A stretch of DNA of 64,000 nt from an uncultured bacterium (GCA_902780135.1 CACZEK010000001.1:190663-254662), one strand, 5' to 3'. Shown: positions 19,401 through 26,945, numbered from the stretch's first letter. Notes: generated from the letters alone by a model not told the origin. Translations and numbers: made by a program.

Positions 19401-19477
19401 TTTCTTTCCTCAGCAGGAAACTGGACGCTTCGATCCGGAGGCAGATGCCCGCCAAACCGGTTTCGCTGCCGGAATAA
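16415..19477 (+). CDS. Fusion lipoprotein: multiple amino-acid-type solute-binding modules joined to an ABC permease domain
   Basis: A 1020-residue protein. The start at 16415 follows AGGGG and gives a lipoprotein-like signal (FFFLLTAAFLCGCGKKK). Domains by position: about 55-182, the second-lobe half of a family-3 solute-binding protein; 185-412, a complete binding domain starting GKLVIGTDCTNKPMNF; 431-652, a second complete domain starting NGTLRFAVTPGTTPL; 670-767, a first-lobe half starting NGVLRMGVTIDREPF; 777-1020, a HisM/GlnP-type permease with about five helices and an EAA-like loop (DAAQALGLRPLTFFRKVILP). Polar amino acids are the likely ligands. SBP-permease fusions are known (for example GlnP), but this half-full-full-half layout is unusual. 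No ATPase gene lies in the window region. Confidence 0.88.
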   Translation: MKRLAKQMGNPFLPRTLRVLFAFFFLLTAAFLCGCGKKKTDEKSNHISAIGDFNDPKYVIGIESETSSGKEARKAFPLAQFRVYEAASDAYPALENGTIDAIAFDRPVLDYASRTRDTFVLMPDNYAEGHVAIAVPEDKPELLQTVNAFLREYFTSGLYDNMYARWIKSNDPEMPRISSPVTPYGKLVIGTDCTNKPMNFTESDGTLAGFDIELIRRFAAAVNMSAEIRVLPYLDLFTAVEKSEIDLAIASMDKLEGEGRRILFSEDYIDCPATILTRKNLYKPASGAKDSVMKTPQELAGNYAAILNGSKYAAECKALFPNTKFLLADNRESACSLLISNKIDSLLMEEPLARSCIAQYPEIQIAAVAKRETYSFALPQGSPLYRAINHAITELKDSGEMENLISKWCSAEPEKQIFETIYERDDAPRVNGTLRFAVTPGTTPLSFMSSDGSMFGLEIEIMRLAAAEFGMELQVIPAPREMLLDLIRSGQIDIAGGMLSPDEGNIENIVFSEAYYEGGAVIVTNIPHDEYVFGITKLNQLAGKRIGVLPFTFAAAILDEKLPEAIPFYASHERDLFYLLGTEKIDAFMIGEPRAREFLPSYPQFTQISEFVTRTDYAFFFPTAKKSLAEAFSRQIRTMKKNGMLKSLQNKWMSPGNTTAVLPQPEQDAPNGVLRMGVTIDREPFSYLRDTQLVGYDLETALRAAAAMGYNVEFVRLDAGEFEQALTDGRVDFGVSDISAKNTSSGKLIFSEPHYNGGIIVVVRDKTKARRPVHMDLIPQISFFLKEQYFSMERALWKDNHMRQILGGFKRTLIITALAVFFGTILGIPLCMLRQSRRKYCSIPADIVCALLYNIPILILLMGLYYVVFSRFGFSPLAAAIVIFILRFMAATCRLYMITLEHIGGVQIDAAQALGLRPLTFFRKVILPQAAAFLAKPFREEIIRLVELTTVVGYIYVWDLTKVIDWIRGRTYESLFPIAFATLLYFLLSMSLIAAISFLSRKLDASIRRQMPAKPVSLPE

Positions 19478-19517
19478 GCGCGGCTCCGAAGCTTAAAAGA
19501 GAAAAACGGAAATCGAT

Positions 19518-20567
19518 ATGAGATCGCGCCAGACCCGTCCGTCCCGTCCGGGAAAGAGACCGTTCCGCAGACAGTTTCAGCATAAAGTCAAACAGATCCC
19601 GGAACCGGTTCCGGCGCGTCTGCATGTGATCCTGGCGCGGGAAGCGCCGAAAGCGGTCGTCTTCCGGCGCGGCCCGTCCGGGTGCGTCTGCACGCTCGGC
19701 TGGGACCTGGAGACCGACACGTTCACCATGGGACAATGGCTCAGGGGGCGCATCTACGAATACCGCAGCGACCTGTCGCCCGACGGCGAGCGCATGATTT
19801 ACTTCGCCACGGATTTCCGCCGCCCGGACACCATTCGGCAGCTCGCCGAAAAGCTCCGCGCCGACGCGTTCGGTCCGCGCCCGGAAAAAAACGACGACTA
19901 TGACACGCAGATGCAGGAGATCGGCAGGACGAAGACGGCTGAACTTGATCGTTTCGCCGCCTCGCCGGAGGCATCCGCCCCAAGCTGGACCGCCATTTCC
20001 CGCGCGCCGTACCTGAAGGCGGACGGCCTGTGGTTCAACGGCACCGCCTGGAACGGCGGCGGCCTTTTCCTGGACAACAAAAAAGTCTGGCTGAACGCGC
20101 CCGCGCCCGGGATCGCCACACTGCGCCGCGCACGGTTCGATCTTCCTCTCGACGTCTCGCAGGAGTTCCCGTTCGAGACCTGCTACGGCGGCGAGTGCCC
20201 CGGCGTCTACGTCCACCGGCTCCTTCGCGACGGCTGGACCGAAAAGCATCAGGCGGAACGCTCCGTCGTCTACGAGAAGCCTCTCGCGTTCGGCTGGGCG
20301 CTCCAGAAGCTCTTCGTCAGCGGACGCCCCGACCGCGAAGGGTACGGCGTCTACTGGGAACGCCACCGCATCATCCACCCGGAACGCCGCCTGAAGATCG
20401 ACGGGGCGGGCTGGCGCTGGGCGGACTACGACGCCCCCCGGAACCGCATCCTCTACGCCAAAAACGGCGCGCTCTTCGCGCTCCCGGTCGCCGCCGACTT
20501 CGGCATGCCGGTCATGCTCAAAAACTTCAACGGCATGAAATTCGAGGCCGTCAAAGCGCCGTACTGA
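19518..20567 (+). CDS. Conserved-looking protein of unknown function
   Basis: A 349-residue soluble protein with a very basic N-terminus (RSRQTRPSRPGKRPFRRQF), then repeated Trp/Gly/Asp-containing strands such as CTLGWDLETDTFTMGQWLRG and LSPDGERMIYFA that suggest a beta-propeller-like or beta-rich fold. I recall similar uncharacterised bacterial proteins but cannot name a family. No signal peptide or catalytic motif is visible. It lies 40 bases after the binding-protein/permease fusion and 27 bases before the C_GCAxxG_C_C gene, on the same strand, so co-transcription is possible. Confidence 0.75.
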   Translation: MRSRQTRPSRPGKRPFRRQFQHKVKQIPEPVPARLHVILAREAPKAVVFRRGPSGCVCTLGWDLETDTFTMGQWLRGRIYEYRSDLSPDGERMIYFATDFRRPDTIRQLAEKLRADAFGPRPEKNDDYDTQMQEIGRTKTAELDRFAASPEASAPSWTAISRAPYLKADGLWFNGTAWNGGGLFLDNKKVWLNAPAPGIATLRRARFDLPLDVSQEFPFETCYGGECPGVYVHRLLRDGWTEKHQAERSVVYEKPLAFGWALQKLFVSGRPDREGYGVYWERHRIIHPERRLKIDGAGWRWADYDAPRNRILYAKNGALFALPVAADFGMPVMLKNFNGMKFEAVKAPY

Positions 20568-20594
20568 ACTTTTTCAACAGAAACGAGGCATCCC

Positions 20595-21044
20595 ATGACC
20601 GACCGTTCCGAAGAAGCGAAAAACAATTTCCTCGCGGGCATGAACTGCGCGCAGGCGGTCCTCTGCGCGTTCGCCGACCGCTGCGGACTCGACCGCGACA
20701 CCGCCCTGAAGCTCGCCTCCGGGTTCGGCGGCGGCATTGCGCGCCAGCGCGAAGTCTGCGGCGCGGTCTCCGGCATGTGCATGGCGGCCGACCTGATCCG
20801 CGGGCCCGGCGAAGGCGCGGACAAGGCCGCGAAGGACGAACACTACGCGTTCATCCGCGAACTCTGCGACGCCTTCCGCGCGGAGACCGGCTCCATCGTC
20901 TGCCGCGAACTCCTCGGACTCGCCCCGCGCCAGAGCGATCCGCCAGTCTCCGAGGCGCGCACCGCCGCCTACTACAAAAAACGTCCCTGCGCCGATCTCG
21001 TCGCCCTGGCCGCGAAGATCCTTTCGGAAAAACTCCCGGAATAA
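20595..21044 (+). CDS. C_GCAxxG_C_C family (redox/metal-binding) protein
   Basis: A 149-residue protein matching the C_GCAxxG_C_C family: an N-terminal NCAQAVLCAF, a glycine-rich SGFGGGIARQREVCGAVSGMCMA, and a later conserved Cys (SIVCRELLG). The spaced cysteines suggest metal or cluster binding; the biochemical role of the family is not established to my knowledge. An AGAAACGAGG site precedes the start. Its last 31 coding bases (21004-21034) are duplicated at 21133-21163 on the far side of a hairpin-rich repeat element that begins eight bases after the stop codon. Confidence 0.88.
   Translation: MTDRSEEAKNNFLAGMNCAQAVLCAFADRCGLDRDTALKLASGFGGGIARQREVCGAVSGMCMAADLIRGPGEGADKAAKDEHYAFIRELCDAFRAETGSIVCRELLGLAPRQSDPPVSEARTAAYYKKRPCADLVALAAKILSEKLPE
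21004..21034 (+). repeat. 31-bp direct repeat, left copy (inside gene end)
   Basis: The 31 bases from 21004 recur at 21133-21163 with one mismatch. This copy encodes the C-terminal residues of the C_GCAxxG_C_C protein. The two copies bracket the hairpin element at 21052-21133. Confidence 0.8.
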
Positions 21045-21051
21045 CCCGTAT

Positions 21052-21133
21052 CCGAGCGGAGCCGGACATTGCTCGACCACTTTGTGTGTGCTTGAGCGAA
21101 GCCAAGCACTACCCAAGTGGAGGACTTGTCCTC
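21052..21133 (-). repeat. Single degenerate copy of the 96-bp hairpin repeat element (inverted orientation)
   Basis: Read on the minus strand, this 82-bp stretch follows the 96-bp unit at 58679-59062: it begins with the GAGGAC-n2-GTCCTC palindrome (21133-21120) and the CCACTTGGGT block, then a 7-bp hairpin (21088-21109), and ends with the GTCCGGCTCCGCTCGG block. The second hairpin uses a different stem sequence (GTGCTTG/CAAGCAC here, TGTGCGC/GCGCACA there), so pairing is kept while bases differ. The third hairpin is degenerate and the small CACTGC palindrome is missing. Confidence 0.8.
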
Positions 21134-21163
21134 CCTGGCCGCGAAGATCCTTTCCGAAAAACT
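21133..21163 (+). repeat. 31-bp direct repeat, right copy (non-coding)
   Basis: A near-identical copy of 21004-21034 (30 of 31 bases). It is not part of any gene and appears to be a duplicated gene end left beside the hairpin element. Confidence 0.8.
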
Positions 21164-21186
21164 TTCCTGAAAAAATCGCTTCCGGC

Positions 21187-21214
21187 TTGCATTTTCGGCA
21201 AAATGATGTATAGT
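21187..21214 (+). promoter_or_regulatory. Promoter of the small basic protein gene
   Basis: TTGCAT (21187-21192), a 16-base spacer and TATAGT (21209-21214) lie about 60 bases before the start at 21276. Confidence 0.7.
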
Positions 21215-21275
21215 ATTTAGTTACTTTGACGCGATACAGCAATCAACACATAACAAATATCAATGGAGATTTGAA

Positions 21276-21434
21276 ATGTCCAAGCATCCCAGTCTGAAGG
21301 CCGCCGGACGCATCCGGAAACAGAGAAACGTCCTGAAGCGTTTCGAACGCATCAACATCCTCAAGCAGGACGGCCGCTGGCAGGAAGGCCAGAAAGTTCT
21401 CAGCGCTCTTCCCAAGACCAAGCCCGAAGAGTAA
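21276..21434 (+). CDS. PVC-type small basic protein (Chlamydia/Verrucomicrobia family)
   Basis: A 52-residue, strongly basic protein: it starts MSKHPSLKAAGRIRKQRNVL, continues with KRFERINIL and KQDGRWQEGQ, and ends LPKTKPEE. It matches what I remember of the small basic protein family of Chlamydiae, Verrucomicrobia and relatives (TIGR04137), with the conserved RNVLKRFER and LPKTK elements. The function is unknown to me; size, charge and single-gene expression suggest nucleic-acid or ribosome association (inference). It has its own promoter (21187-21214), a TGGAG site upstream and a terminator downstream, so it is a monocistronic, probably well-expressed gene. It is the best taxonomic marker in the window. 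Confidence 0.88.
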   Translation: MSKHPSLKAAGRIRKQRNVLKRFERINILKQDGRWQEGQKVLSALPKTKPEE

Positions 21435-21505
21435 GCCCGGAGCCGCTCCGCGCGGTTCGAACATCCCGGATTCCGGTGCGCCGGACCCCGCGGATTCTGA
21501 GATCA

Positions 21506-21541
21506 GGGACGTCCCGAACAAGGTGCGTCCCCGTTTTTTTT
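21506..21541 (+). terminator. Terminator after the small basic protein gene
   Basis: GGGACG (21506-21511) pairs with CGTCCC (21526-21531), followed by CG and an eight-base T run (21534-21541). It precedes the aconitase gene. Confidence 0.7.
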
Positions 21542-21567
21542 ACATCTGAAATCGGAGATCACAAGCA

Positions 21568-23514
21568 ATGGCAAAAGGAACGGTCATTCAGAAAATCTTA
21601 GCGAACCATCTCGTGTCCGGCAGCGGCGTGCCCGGCGAACCCGCGGCGATCCGCATCGACCAGACGCTGACGCAGGACGCCACGGGGACGATGGCGTATC
21701 TGGAACTCGAGGCGATGGGGACCGGCAAGGTGAAAACCGAGCTGTCCGTGTCCTACGTCGACCACAACATGCTCCAGATGGGCCCGGAAAACCCCAATGA
21801 CCACCTCTATCTCCAGTCCGTCGCCGCCGCGCACGGCATCCGCTTCAGCCGCCCCGGCAACGGCATCTGCCACCAGGTCCACCTCGAACGCTTCGGCGTG
21901 CCCGGCAAGACCCTGCTCGGCTCCGACTCCCACACCCCGACCGGCGGCGGCATCGGCATGATGGCGATCGGCGCGGGCGGGCTGGACGTCGCGCTCGCCA
22001 TGGCGGGCAAGCCGTTCCGCCTCGCCTATCCGAAGATCGTCGGCATCCGCCTCACCGGGAAGCTCCAGCCCTGGGTCGCCGCGAAGGACATCATCCTGAA
22101 GGTCCTCAGCATCCTCACGACGAAGGGCAACGTCGGCTGCATGGTCGAGTATTTCGGCCCCGGCGTCGCCACCCTCTCCGTCCCCCAGCGCGCCACCGTC
22201 ACCAACATGGGCGCCGAGCTGGGCGTGACCACCTCCGTCTTCCCGTCCGACGCCTGCACCCGCGCCTTCCTCGAGGCGCAGGGACGCGGCTCCGTCTGGA
22301 CCGAACTCGTCGCCGACGCCGACGCCGAATACGACCGCGTCATCGACATCGACCTCTCCACGCTCGAGCCCATGGCGGCGTGCCCGTCCAGCCCGGACAA
22401 CATCAGGACCGTCGCCGAGCTCTCCGGCATGAAGGTCAACCAGGTCATCATCGGCTCCTGCACGAACAGCTCCTACCGCGACCTCTCCATCGTCGCCGGG
22501 ATGCTCAGGAGACGCAAGGTCCACCCGAACGTCTCCCTCGACATCGCCCCCGGCAGCCGCCAGGTCCTCGCCATGCTCGCCGCCGACGGCAAGCTCGCCG
22601 ACATCGTCGCCGCCGGAGCCCGCATCCTCGAATGCGGCTGCGGCCCCTGCATCGGACAGGGCCAGAGCCCCGCAAACGGCACCGTCACGGTCCGCACGTT
22701 CAACCGCAACTTCCCCGGACGCTCCGGCACGAAGGGCGACCAGTCCTACCTGGTCAGCCCGGAGACCGCCTGCGCCGCCGCGCTTACCGGCGAATTCACC
22801 TCCCCGCTCGCGCTCGGCTTCGACTACCCGGAATTCAAGGACCCGGAGACCTTCACGGTCGACGACTCCATGATCCTGCCGCCCGCCGACGATCCGGCGT
22901 CCGTCGAGATCATCCGCAAGCCCACGATCGGCGCGCCGCCGAACTGCAAGCCGCTGCCGGAGAAGCTCGACGGCGTCGTGGTCATCAAGACCGGCGACAA
23001 GACCTCCACCGACGACATCATGCCCGCGGGCGCTTACCTCAAATACCGCAGCAACATCCCCGAATACGCCAAGGCGGTCTTCGCGCAGACCAACGTCCCC
23101 GGCAAGCCCACCTTCGCCGAACGCGCCTCCGCCGTCCGCGATTCCGGACGCCAGGCGGTCATCGTCGGCCGCGACAGCTTCGGGCAGGGCTCCAGCCGCG
23201 AACACGCCGCCATCTGCCCGATGTACCTCGGCGTCAAGGCGGTCATCGCCATCGCCATCGAGCGCATCATCCGCGCCAACATGATCAACTTCGGCATCCT
23301 GCCGCTCACGTTCGCGAACCCCGCCGACTACGACCGGATCGACCCGGAGGACGCCGTCGAGATCGCCGACCTCCGCAAGGCGGTGCGGGAAAGCGTCATC
23401 GCCGCCACCGTGAAGAAGCCCGGCGGAGAATCGTTCCAAATCAAACTGAATCTGAACGTCTCCGACGAGGACCGCGCGATCCTGACCGCGGGCGGCCGCC
23501 TGAACGTCAAGTGA
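21568..23514 (+). CDS. Aconitate hydratase
   Basis: A 648-residue aconitase, converting citrate to isocitrate through a 4Fe-4S cluster. The cluster cysteines are visible in GSCTNSSYRDL (about residue 297) and ECGCGPCIGQGQSP (about 355-362). The N-terminal HNMLQMGPENPNDH and LGSDSHTPTGGG motifs are those of aconitase, and the C-terminal swivel domain has GRDSFGQGSSREHAA. The length fits the shorter (about 640-650 residue) bacterial aconitases rather than AcnA (about 890). Because aconitase and isopropylmalate isomerase are related, a homoaconitase-like substrate is not fully excluded. An AGATCACAAG stretch, not a strong ribosome site, precedes the start. Confidence 0.92.
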   Translation: MAKGTVIQKILANHLVSGSGVPGEPAAIRIDQTLTQDATGTMAYLELEAMGTGKVKTELSVSYVDHNMLQMGPENPNDHLYLQSVAAAHGIRFSRPGNGICHQVHLERFGVPGKTLLGSDSHTPTGGGIGMMAIGAGGLDVALAMAGKPFRLAYPKIVGIRLTGKLQPWVAAKDIILKVLSILTTKGNVGCMVEYFGPGVATLSVPQRATVTNMGAELGVTTSVFPSDACTRAFLEAQGRGSVWTELVADADAEYDRVIDIDLSTLEPMAACPSSPDNIRTVAELSGMKVNQVIIGSCTNSSYRDLSIVAGMLRRRKVHPNVSLDIAPGSRQVLAMLAADGKLADIVAAGARILECGCGPCIGQGQSPANGTVTVRTFNRNFPGRSGTKGDQSYLVSPETACAAALTGEFTSPLALGFDYPEFKDPETFTVDDSMILPPADDPASVEIIRKPTIGAPPNCKPLPEKLDGVVVIKTGDKTSTDDIMPAGAYLKYRSNIPEYAKAVFAQTNVPGKPTFAERASAVRDSGRQAVIVGRDSFGQGSSREHAAICPMYLGVKAVIAIAIERIIRANMINFGILPLTFANPADYDRIDPEDAVEIADLRKAVRESVIAATVKKPGGESFQIKLNLNVSDEDRAILTAGGRLNVK

Positions 23515-23647
23515 GGCTCCAACCGAAAAAGCGACCCACGCGTGCGGCGTCCGGCACAAAAAAACACGGACAAACCGGACGCCCGCGCGGCTGACAAATA
23601 TTCACATGATTCCGGCATGGACTGCCGGGTTTTCCGAGGGTGCGGGA

Positions 23648-25570
23648 ATGAACGTCAAAAAAGACAGATTTGAACACTGGTCGGCGGAAGACTCCGCCAC
23701 GCTTTACGGCATCAACGACTGGGGCGCGGGCTATTTCCACGTCAACGACAAGGGCGAGCTCACCATCTCGCCGAATCCGGGCAAGGACGCCCCAGCGGTC
23801 AGCCTGCCTGACATCGTCCACGGCATCCGGGAACGCGGCATGAACATGCCCGTGCTGATCCGCGTCAGCAACATCCTGGAATCCCGCATCAACCAGCTCC
23901 ACGCGAGCTTCCGCAAGGCGATCGAACAGACCAAGTACAAGGGGCAGTACAAAGGCGTCTTCCCCATCAAGGTCAACCAGCAGCAGCAGGTCGTGCAGGA
24001 CATCTCCCGTTACGGCAGGGAATTCCACCACGGCCTCGAAGCCGGCAGCAAGGCGGAGCTCATCGCCGCCCTCGGCACGCTCCACGACCCCGAGGCGTGC
24101 GTGGTCTGCAACGGCTACAAGGACGAGGAGTTCGTCGACCTCGCGCTCTACGCGTCCATGCTCGGTTTTCAGTGCATCCTCGTCATCGAAATGCCCAGCG
24201 AGCTCGACGTGATCATCGAACGCAGCCGCAAGCTCAAGGTCAAGCCCATGATCGGCGTCCGCATGAAGCTCTCCACGCGCGCCGGCGGCAAGTGGACCGA
24301 ATCCGGCGGCGACCGCAGCGTCTTCGGACTCAACACCGCCCAGCTCATGGAACTGGTCGACCACCTCAAGGAAGAGGACATGCTCGACTGCCTCCGCCTC
24401 CTCCATTACCACATCGGCTCCCAGATCCCGAACATCCGCGACATCCGTTCCGGCGTGCAGGAGGCGAGCCGCGTCTACATCGGGCTCGTGCAGGAAGGCG
24501 CCCCGATGGGCTACCTCGACCTCGGCGGCGGCCTCGCCGTCGACTACGACGGCTCCCACACCAACTACCAGCACAGCCGCAACTACACCATCGACGAATA
24601 CTGCGTCGACATCATCGAGACCGTCGGCGAAATGCTCACCGAGGCGGACGTCCCGCACCCGGACATCATCACCGAGTCCGGACGCGCGACCGTCGCGTAC
24701 TCCTCCATCCTGCTCTTCAACATCCTCGACGTCGCCCGCTTCGACCCGGTCACCATCCCCGACAAGATCCCGGAGAACGCGCACGACCTCACGAAGGACC
24801 TGATGAACATCCTCTCCAACATCAACCAGAAGAACCTGCAGGAGTTCTTCCACGACGCCATCTACAACCGCGACGAACTGCGGCTGCTCTTCAAGAACGG
24901 ACGCATCTCCCTCCGCGAACGCGCCCTCGTCGAATCCGCCTTCTGGCACATCATGGCGGTCGCGAACAAGGAAGTGCAGAAGCTCTCCTACGTCCCGGAC
25001 GAATTCGAGGACCTCGACGCCCAGCTCGCAGACATCTACTACGCCAACTTCAGCGTCTTCCAGTCCCTCCCCGACTCCTGGGCGATCCACCAGGTCTTCC
25101 CCATCGTCCCCATCCACCGCCTCAACGAACGCCCCACGCGCAGCGGCATCCTGTCCGACATCACCTGCGACTGCGACGGCAAGGTGGACAAGTTCGTGGA
25201 CCTGCACGACGAGCTCCACACGCTCCCGCTCCACGAGCTCAAGCCGGACGAGGAATACTACCTCGGCGTCTTCCTCGTCGGCGCGTACCAGGAGACGCTC
25301 GGCGACCTCCACAACCTCCTCGGCGACACCAACGTCGTCAGCATCACCATCTCCCCGGACGGCCATTTCGACATCGACAAGGAGATCGAGGGCGACTCCG
25401 TCGGCGACGTCCTGTCCTACGTCGAGTACGACGCCAAGGAGCTCATCACCTTCTTCCGCAGCGTCGCCGAACGCGCCGTCCGAAGGAAAATGATCACTCC
25501 CGCCCAGCGAAAGACCATCACGAACGCGTTCGAGGACGGCATTCGCGGATACACTTACTTTGAACGCTAA
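23648..25570 (+). CDS. speA: Biosynthetic arginine decarboxylase
   Basis: A 640-residue PLP enzyme (alanine-racemase fold, fold III) that decarboxylates arginine to agmatine. The start at 23648 follows GAGGGTGCGGG and gives MNVKKDRF; the longer frame begins in non-coding-like sequence. The PLP lysine lies in VFPIKVNQQQQVV, with LHYHIGSQI and GGGLAVDYDGS downstream; SDITCDCDGKVD near the C-terminus is the conserved SpeA substrate-site region. The length agrees with SpeA (about 630-660). It is followed after 27 bases by carboxynorspermidine synthase, so the pair should feed polyamine synthesis. Agmatine-to-putrescine enzymes and a carboxynorspermidine decarboxylase are not in this window. Confidence 0.95.
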   Translation: MNVKKDRFEHWSAEDSATLYGINDWGAGYFHVNDKGELTISPNPGKDAPAVSLPDIVHGIRERGMNMPVLIRVSNILESRINQLHASFRKAIEQTKYKGQYKGVFPIKVNQQQQVVQDISRYGREFHHGLEAGSKAELIAALGTLHDPEACVVCNGYKDEEFVDLALYASMLGFQCILVIEMPSELDVIIERSRKLKVKPMIGVRMKLSTRAGGKWTESGGDRSVFGLNTAQLMELVDHLKEEDMLDCLRLLHYHIGSQIPNIRDIRSGVQEASRVYIGLVQEGAPMGYLDLGGGLAVDYDGSHTNYQHSRNYTIDEYCVDIIETVGEMLTEADVPHPDIITESGRATVAYSSILLFNILDVARFDPVTIPDKIPENAHDLTKDLMNILSNINQKNLQEFFHDAIYNRDELRLLFKNGRISLRERALVESAFWHIMAVANKEVQKLSYVPDEFEDLDAQLADIYYANFSVFQSLPDSWAIHQVFPIVPIHRLNERPTRSGILSDITCDCDGKVDKFVDLHDELHTLPLHELKPDEEYYLGVFLVGAYQETLGDLHNLLGDTNVVSITISPDGHFDIDKEIEGDSVGDVLSYVEYDAKELITFFRSVAERAVRRKMITPAQRKTITNAFEDGIRGYTYFER

Positions 25571-25597
25571 GACACTTCACAGAAGGAGACCCACACC

Positions 25598-26779
25598 ATG
25601 TCAAGAGTCCTGATCATCGGAGCGGGCGGCGTCGCCACCGTCGCAGCCCACAAATGCGTCCAGGCGTCCGACGTCTTCACCGACATCATGATCGCCAGCC
25701 GCACGGAGTCCAGGTGCAAGAAGCTCGCCGCCGCACTGAAGCGTCCCGTTCTGACCGCACAGGTCGACGCCGACAACGTCCCCCAGCTCGTCGAGCTCAT
25801 CAAGTCGTTCCGCCCGGACGTCGTCCTGAACCTCGCCCTGCCCTACCAGGACCTTCACATCATGGACGCCTGCCTCGAGACCGGCGTGGACTACGTCGAC
25901 GCCGCCAACTACGAGCCGCCGGACGTCGCGCACTTCGAGTACAGCTGGCAGTGGGCGTACCGCGACCGCTTCCGCGAGAAGGGCATCACCGCGCTTCTCG
26001 GCAGCGGATTCGACCCCGGCGTCTCCAACGTCTACACCGCGTGGGAAAAACAGTATTTCGACACCATCGACACGCTCGACATCATCGACTGCAACGCGGG
26101 CGACAACGGACAGGCGTTCGCCACCAACTTCAACCCGGAGATCAACATCCGCGAGGTCACCGCGAAGGGCAAATACTACAAGGACGGCAAGTTCATCGAG
26201 ACCGAGCCGCTTGAGTTCTCCAAGATGTTCGACTTCCCCGCCGGCATCGGCCCGAAGAAGATCTATCTCCTCTGGCACGAGGAACTCGAATCCCTCGCAC
26301 CCTACCTGAAGCCGTACGGCCTCAAAGAGGCGCGCTTTTGGATGACCTTCTCCGACAACTACATCAAGCACCTCGAAGTCCTTCAGGACGTCGGCATGAC
26401 CCGCATCGACCCGGTCGTGTACGAGGGACACGAGATCATCCCGCTCCAGTTCCTGAAGGCGCTTCTCCCCGATCCCGCCTCCCTCGGACCGCTCACCAGG
26501 GGCAAGACCTGCATCGGCTGCCTCCTGCAGGGGCAGAAGGACGGCAAGCCCGTCAAGCGCTTCGTGTACAACGTCTGCGACCACGAGGAATCCTTCCGCG
26601 AGACCGGCGCGCAGGCCGTCTCCTACACGACCGGCGTCCCCGCCATGATCGGCGCGATGATGCTCGCCACCGGCACCTGGAAGGGCCCCGGCGTCTTCAA
26701 CATGGAGGAATTCGATCCCGCCCCCTTCATGCAGAAGCTCAACGAGTACGGCCTCCCCTGGGAAGAGATCGTGTACTGA
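25598..26779 (+). CDS. Carboxynorspermidine synthase (saccharopine dehydrogenase family)
   Basis: A 393-residue protein with an N-terminal Rossmann motif (VLIIGAGGVATVAAHKC). Further family features are ALPYQDLHIMDACLETGVDYVD, GFDPGVSNVYTAW and NAGDNGQAFATNFNPEINIRE. These match the carboxynorspermidine/carboxyspermidine dehydrogenase branch rather than lysine-pathway saccharopine dehydrogenase. The enzyme joins aspartate semialdehyde to a diamine using NADPH. Placement directly after speA supports polyamine synthesis. An AAGGAG site precedes the start. A strong terminator follows at 26795-26829. Confidence 0.92.
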   Translation: MSRVLIIGAGGVATVAAHKCVQASDVFTDIMIASRTESRCKKLAAALKRPVLTAQVDADNVPQLVELIKSFRPDVVLNLALPYQDLHIMDACLETGVDYVDAANYEPPDVAHFEYSWQWAYRDRFREKGITALLGSGFDPGVSNVYTAWEKQYFDTIDTLDIIDCNAGDNGQAFATNFNPEINIREVTAKGKYYKDGKFIETEPLEFSKMFDFPAGIGPKKIYLLWHEELESLAPYLKPYGLKEARFWMTFSDNYIKHLEVLQDVGMTRIDPVVYEGHEIIPLQFLKALLPDPASLGPLTRGKTCIGCLLQGQKDGKPVKRFVYNVCDHEESFRETGAQAVSYTTGVPAMIGAMMLATGTWKGPGVFNMEEFDPAPFMQKLNEYGLPWEEIVY

Positions 26780-26794
26780 TTCAGCTCAAGTTCA

Positions 26795-26829
26795 GGACGG
26801 TTTTCCGAACAGGGGAACCGTCCTTTTTT
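26795..26829 (+). terminator. Terminator of the speA operon
   Basis: GGACGGTT (26795-26802) pairs perfectly with AACCGTCC (26816-26823), followed by six T residues. It lies 16 bases after the stop of carboxynorspermidine synthase. Confidence 0.92.
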
Positions 26830-26840
26830 CTCCCGCGACG

Positions 26841-26945
26841 ATGAAGAGAAAAACGAAAATCCCCCGGAAAGTCTGGGAACTGATCTGCACGGCGGCGATC
26901 CTCGCCTGCCTCATCCTCGCCGCATACGCGGTCTTCAAAAAGTAA
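26841..26945 (+). CDS. Possible 34-residue single-pass membrane peptide
   Basis: An ATG frame encodes a basic N-terminus (MKRKTKIPRKVWEL), a hydrophobic helix (ICTAAILACLILAAYAVF) and a KK end. The charge pattern is that of a small membrane protein. It starts 11 bases after the T-run of a strong terminator, has no clear ribosome site or promoter, and ends 13 bases before the sigma factor start. It could be a real gene upstream of the sigma/kinase pair, or chance. Confidence 0.4.
   Translation: MKRKTKIPRKVWELICTAAILACLILAAYAVFKK

Noticed and set aside
19682-21220. Additional frames overlapping the unknown protein and the C_GCAxxG_C_C gene
   Set aside because: Arg/Pro-rich shadows of the two genes. 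One of them runs through the hairpin element only by chance.
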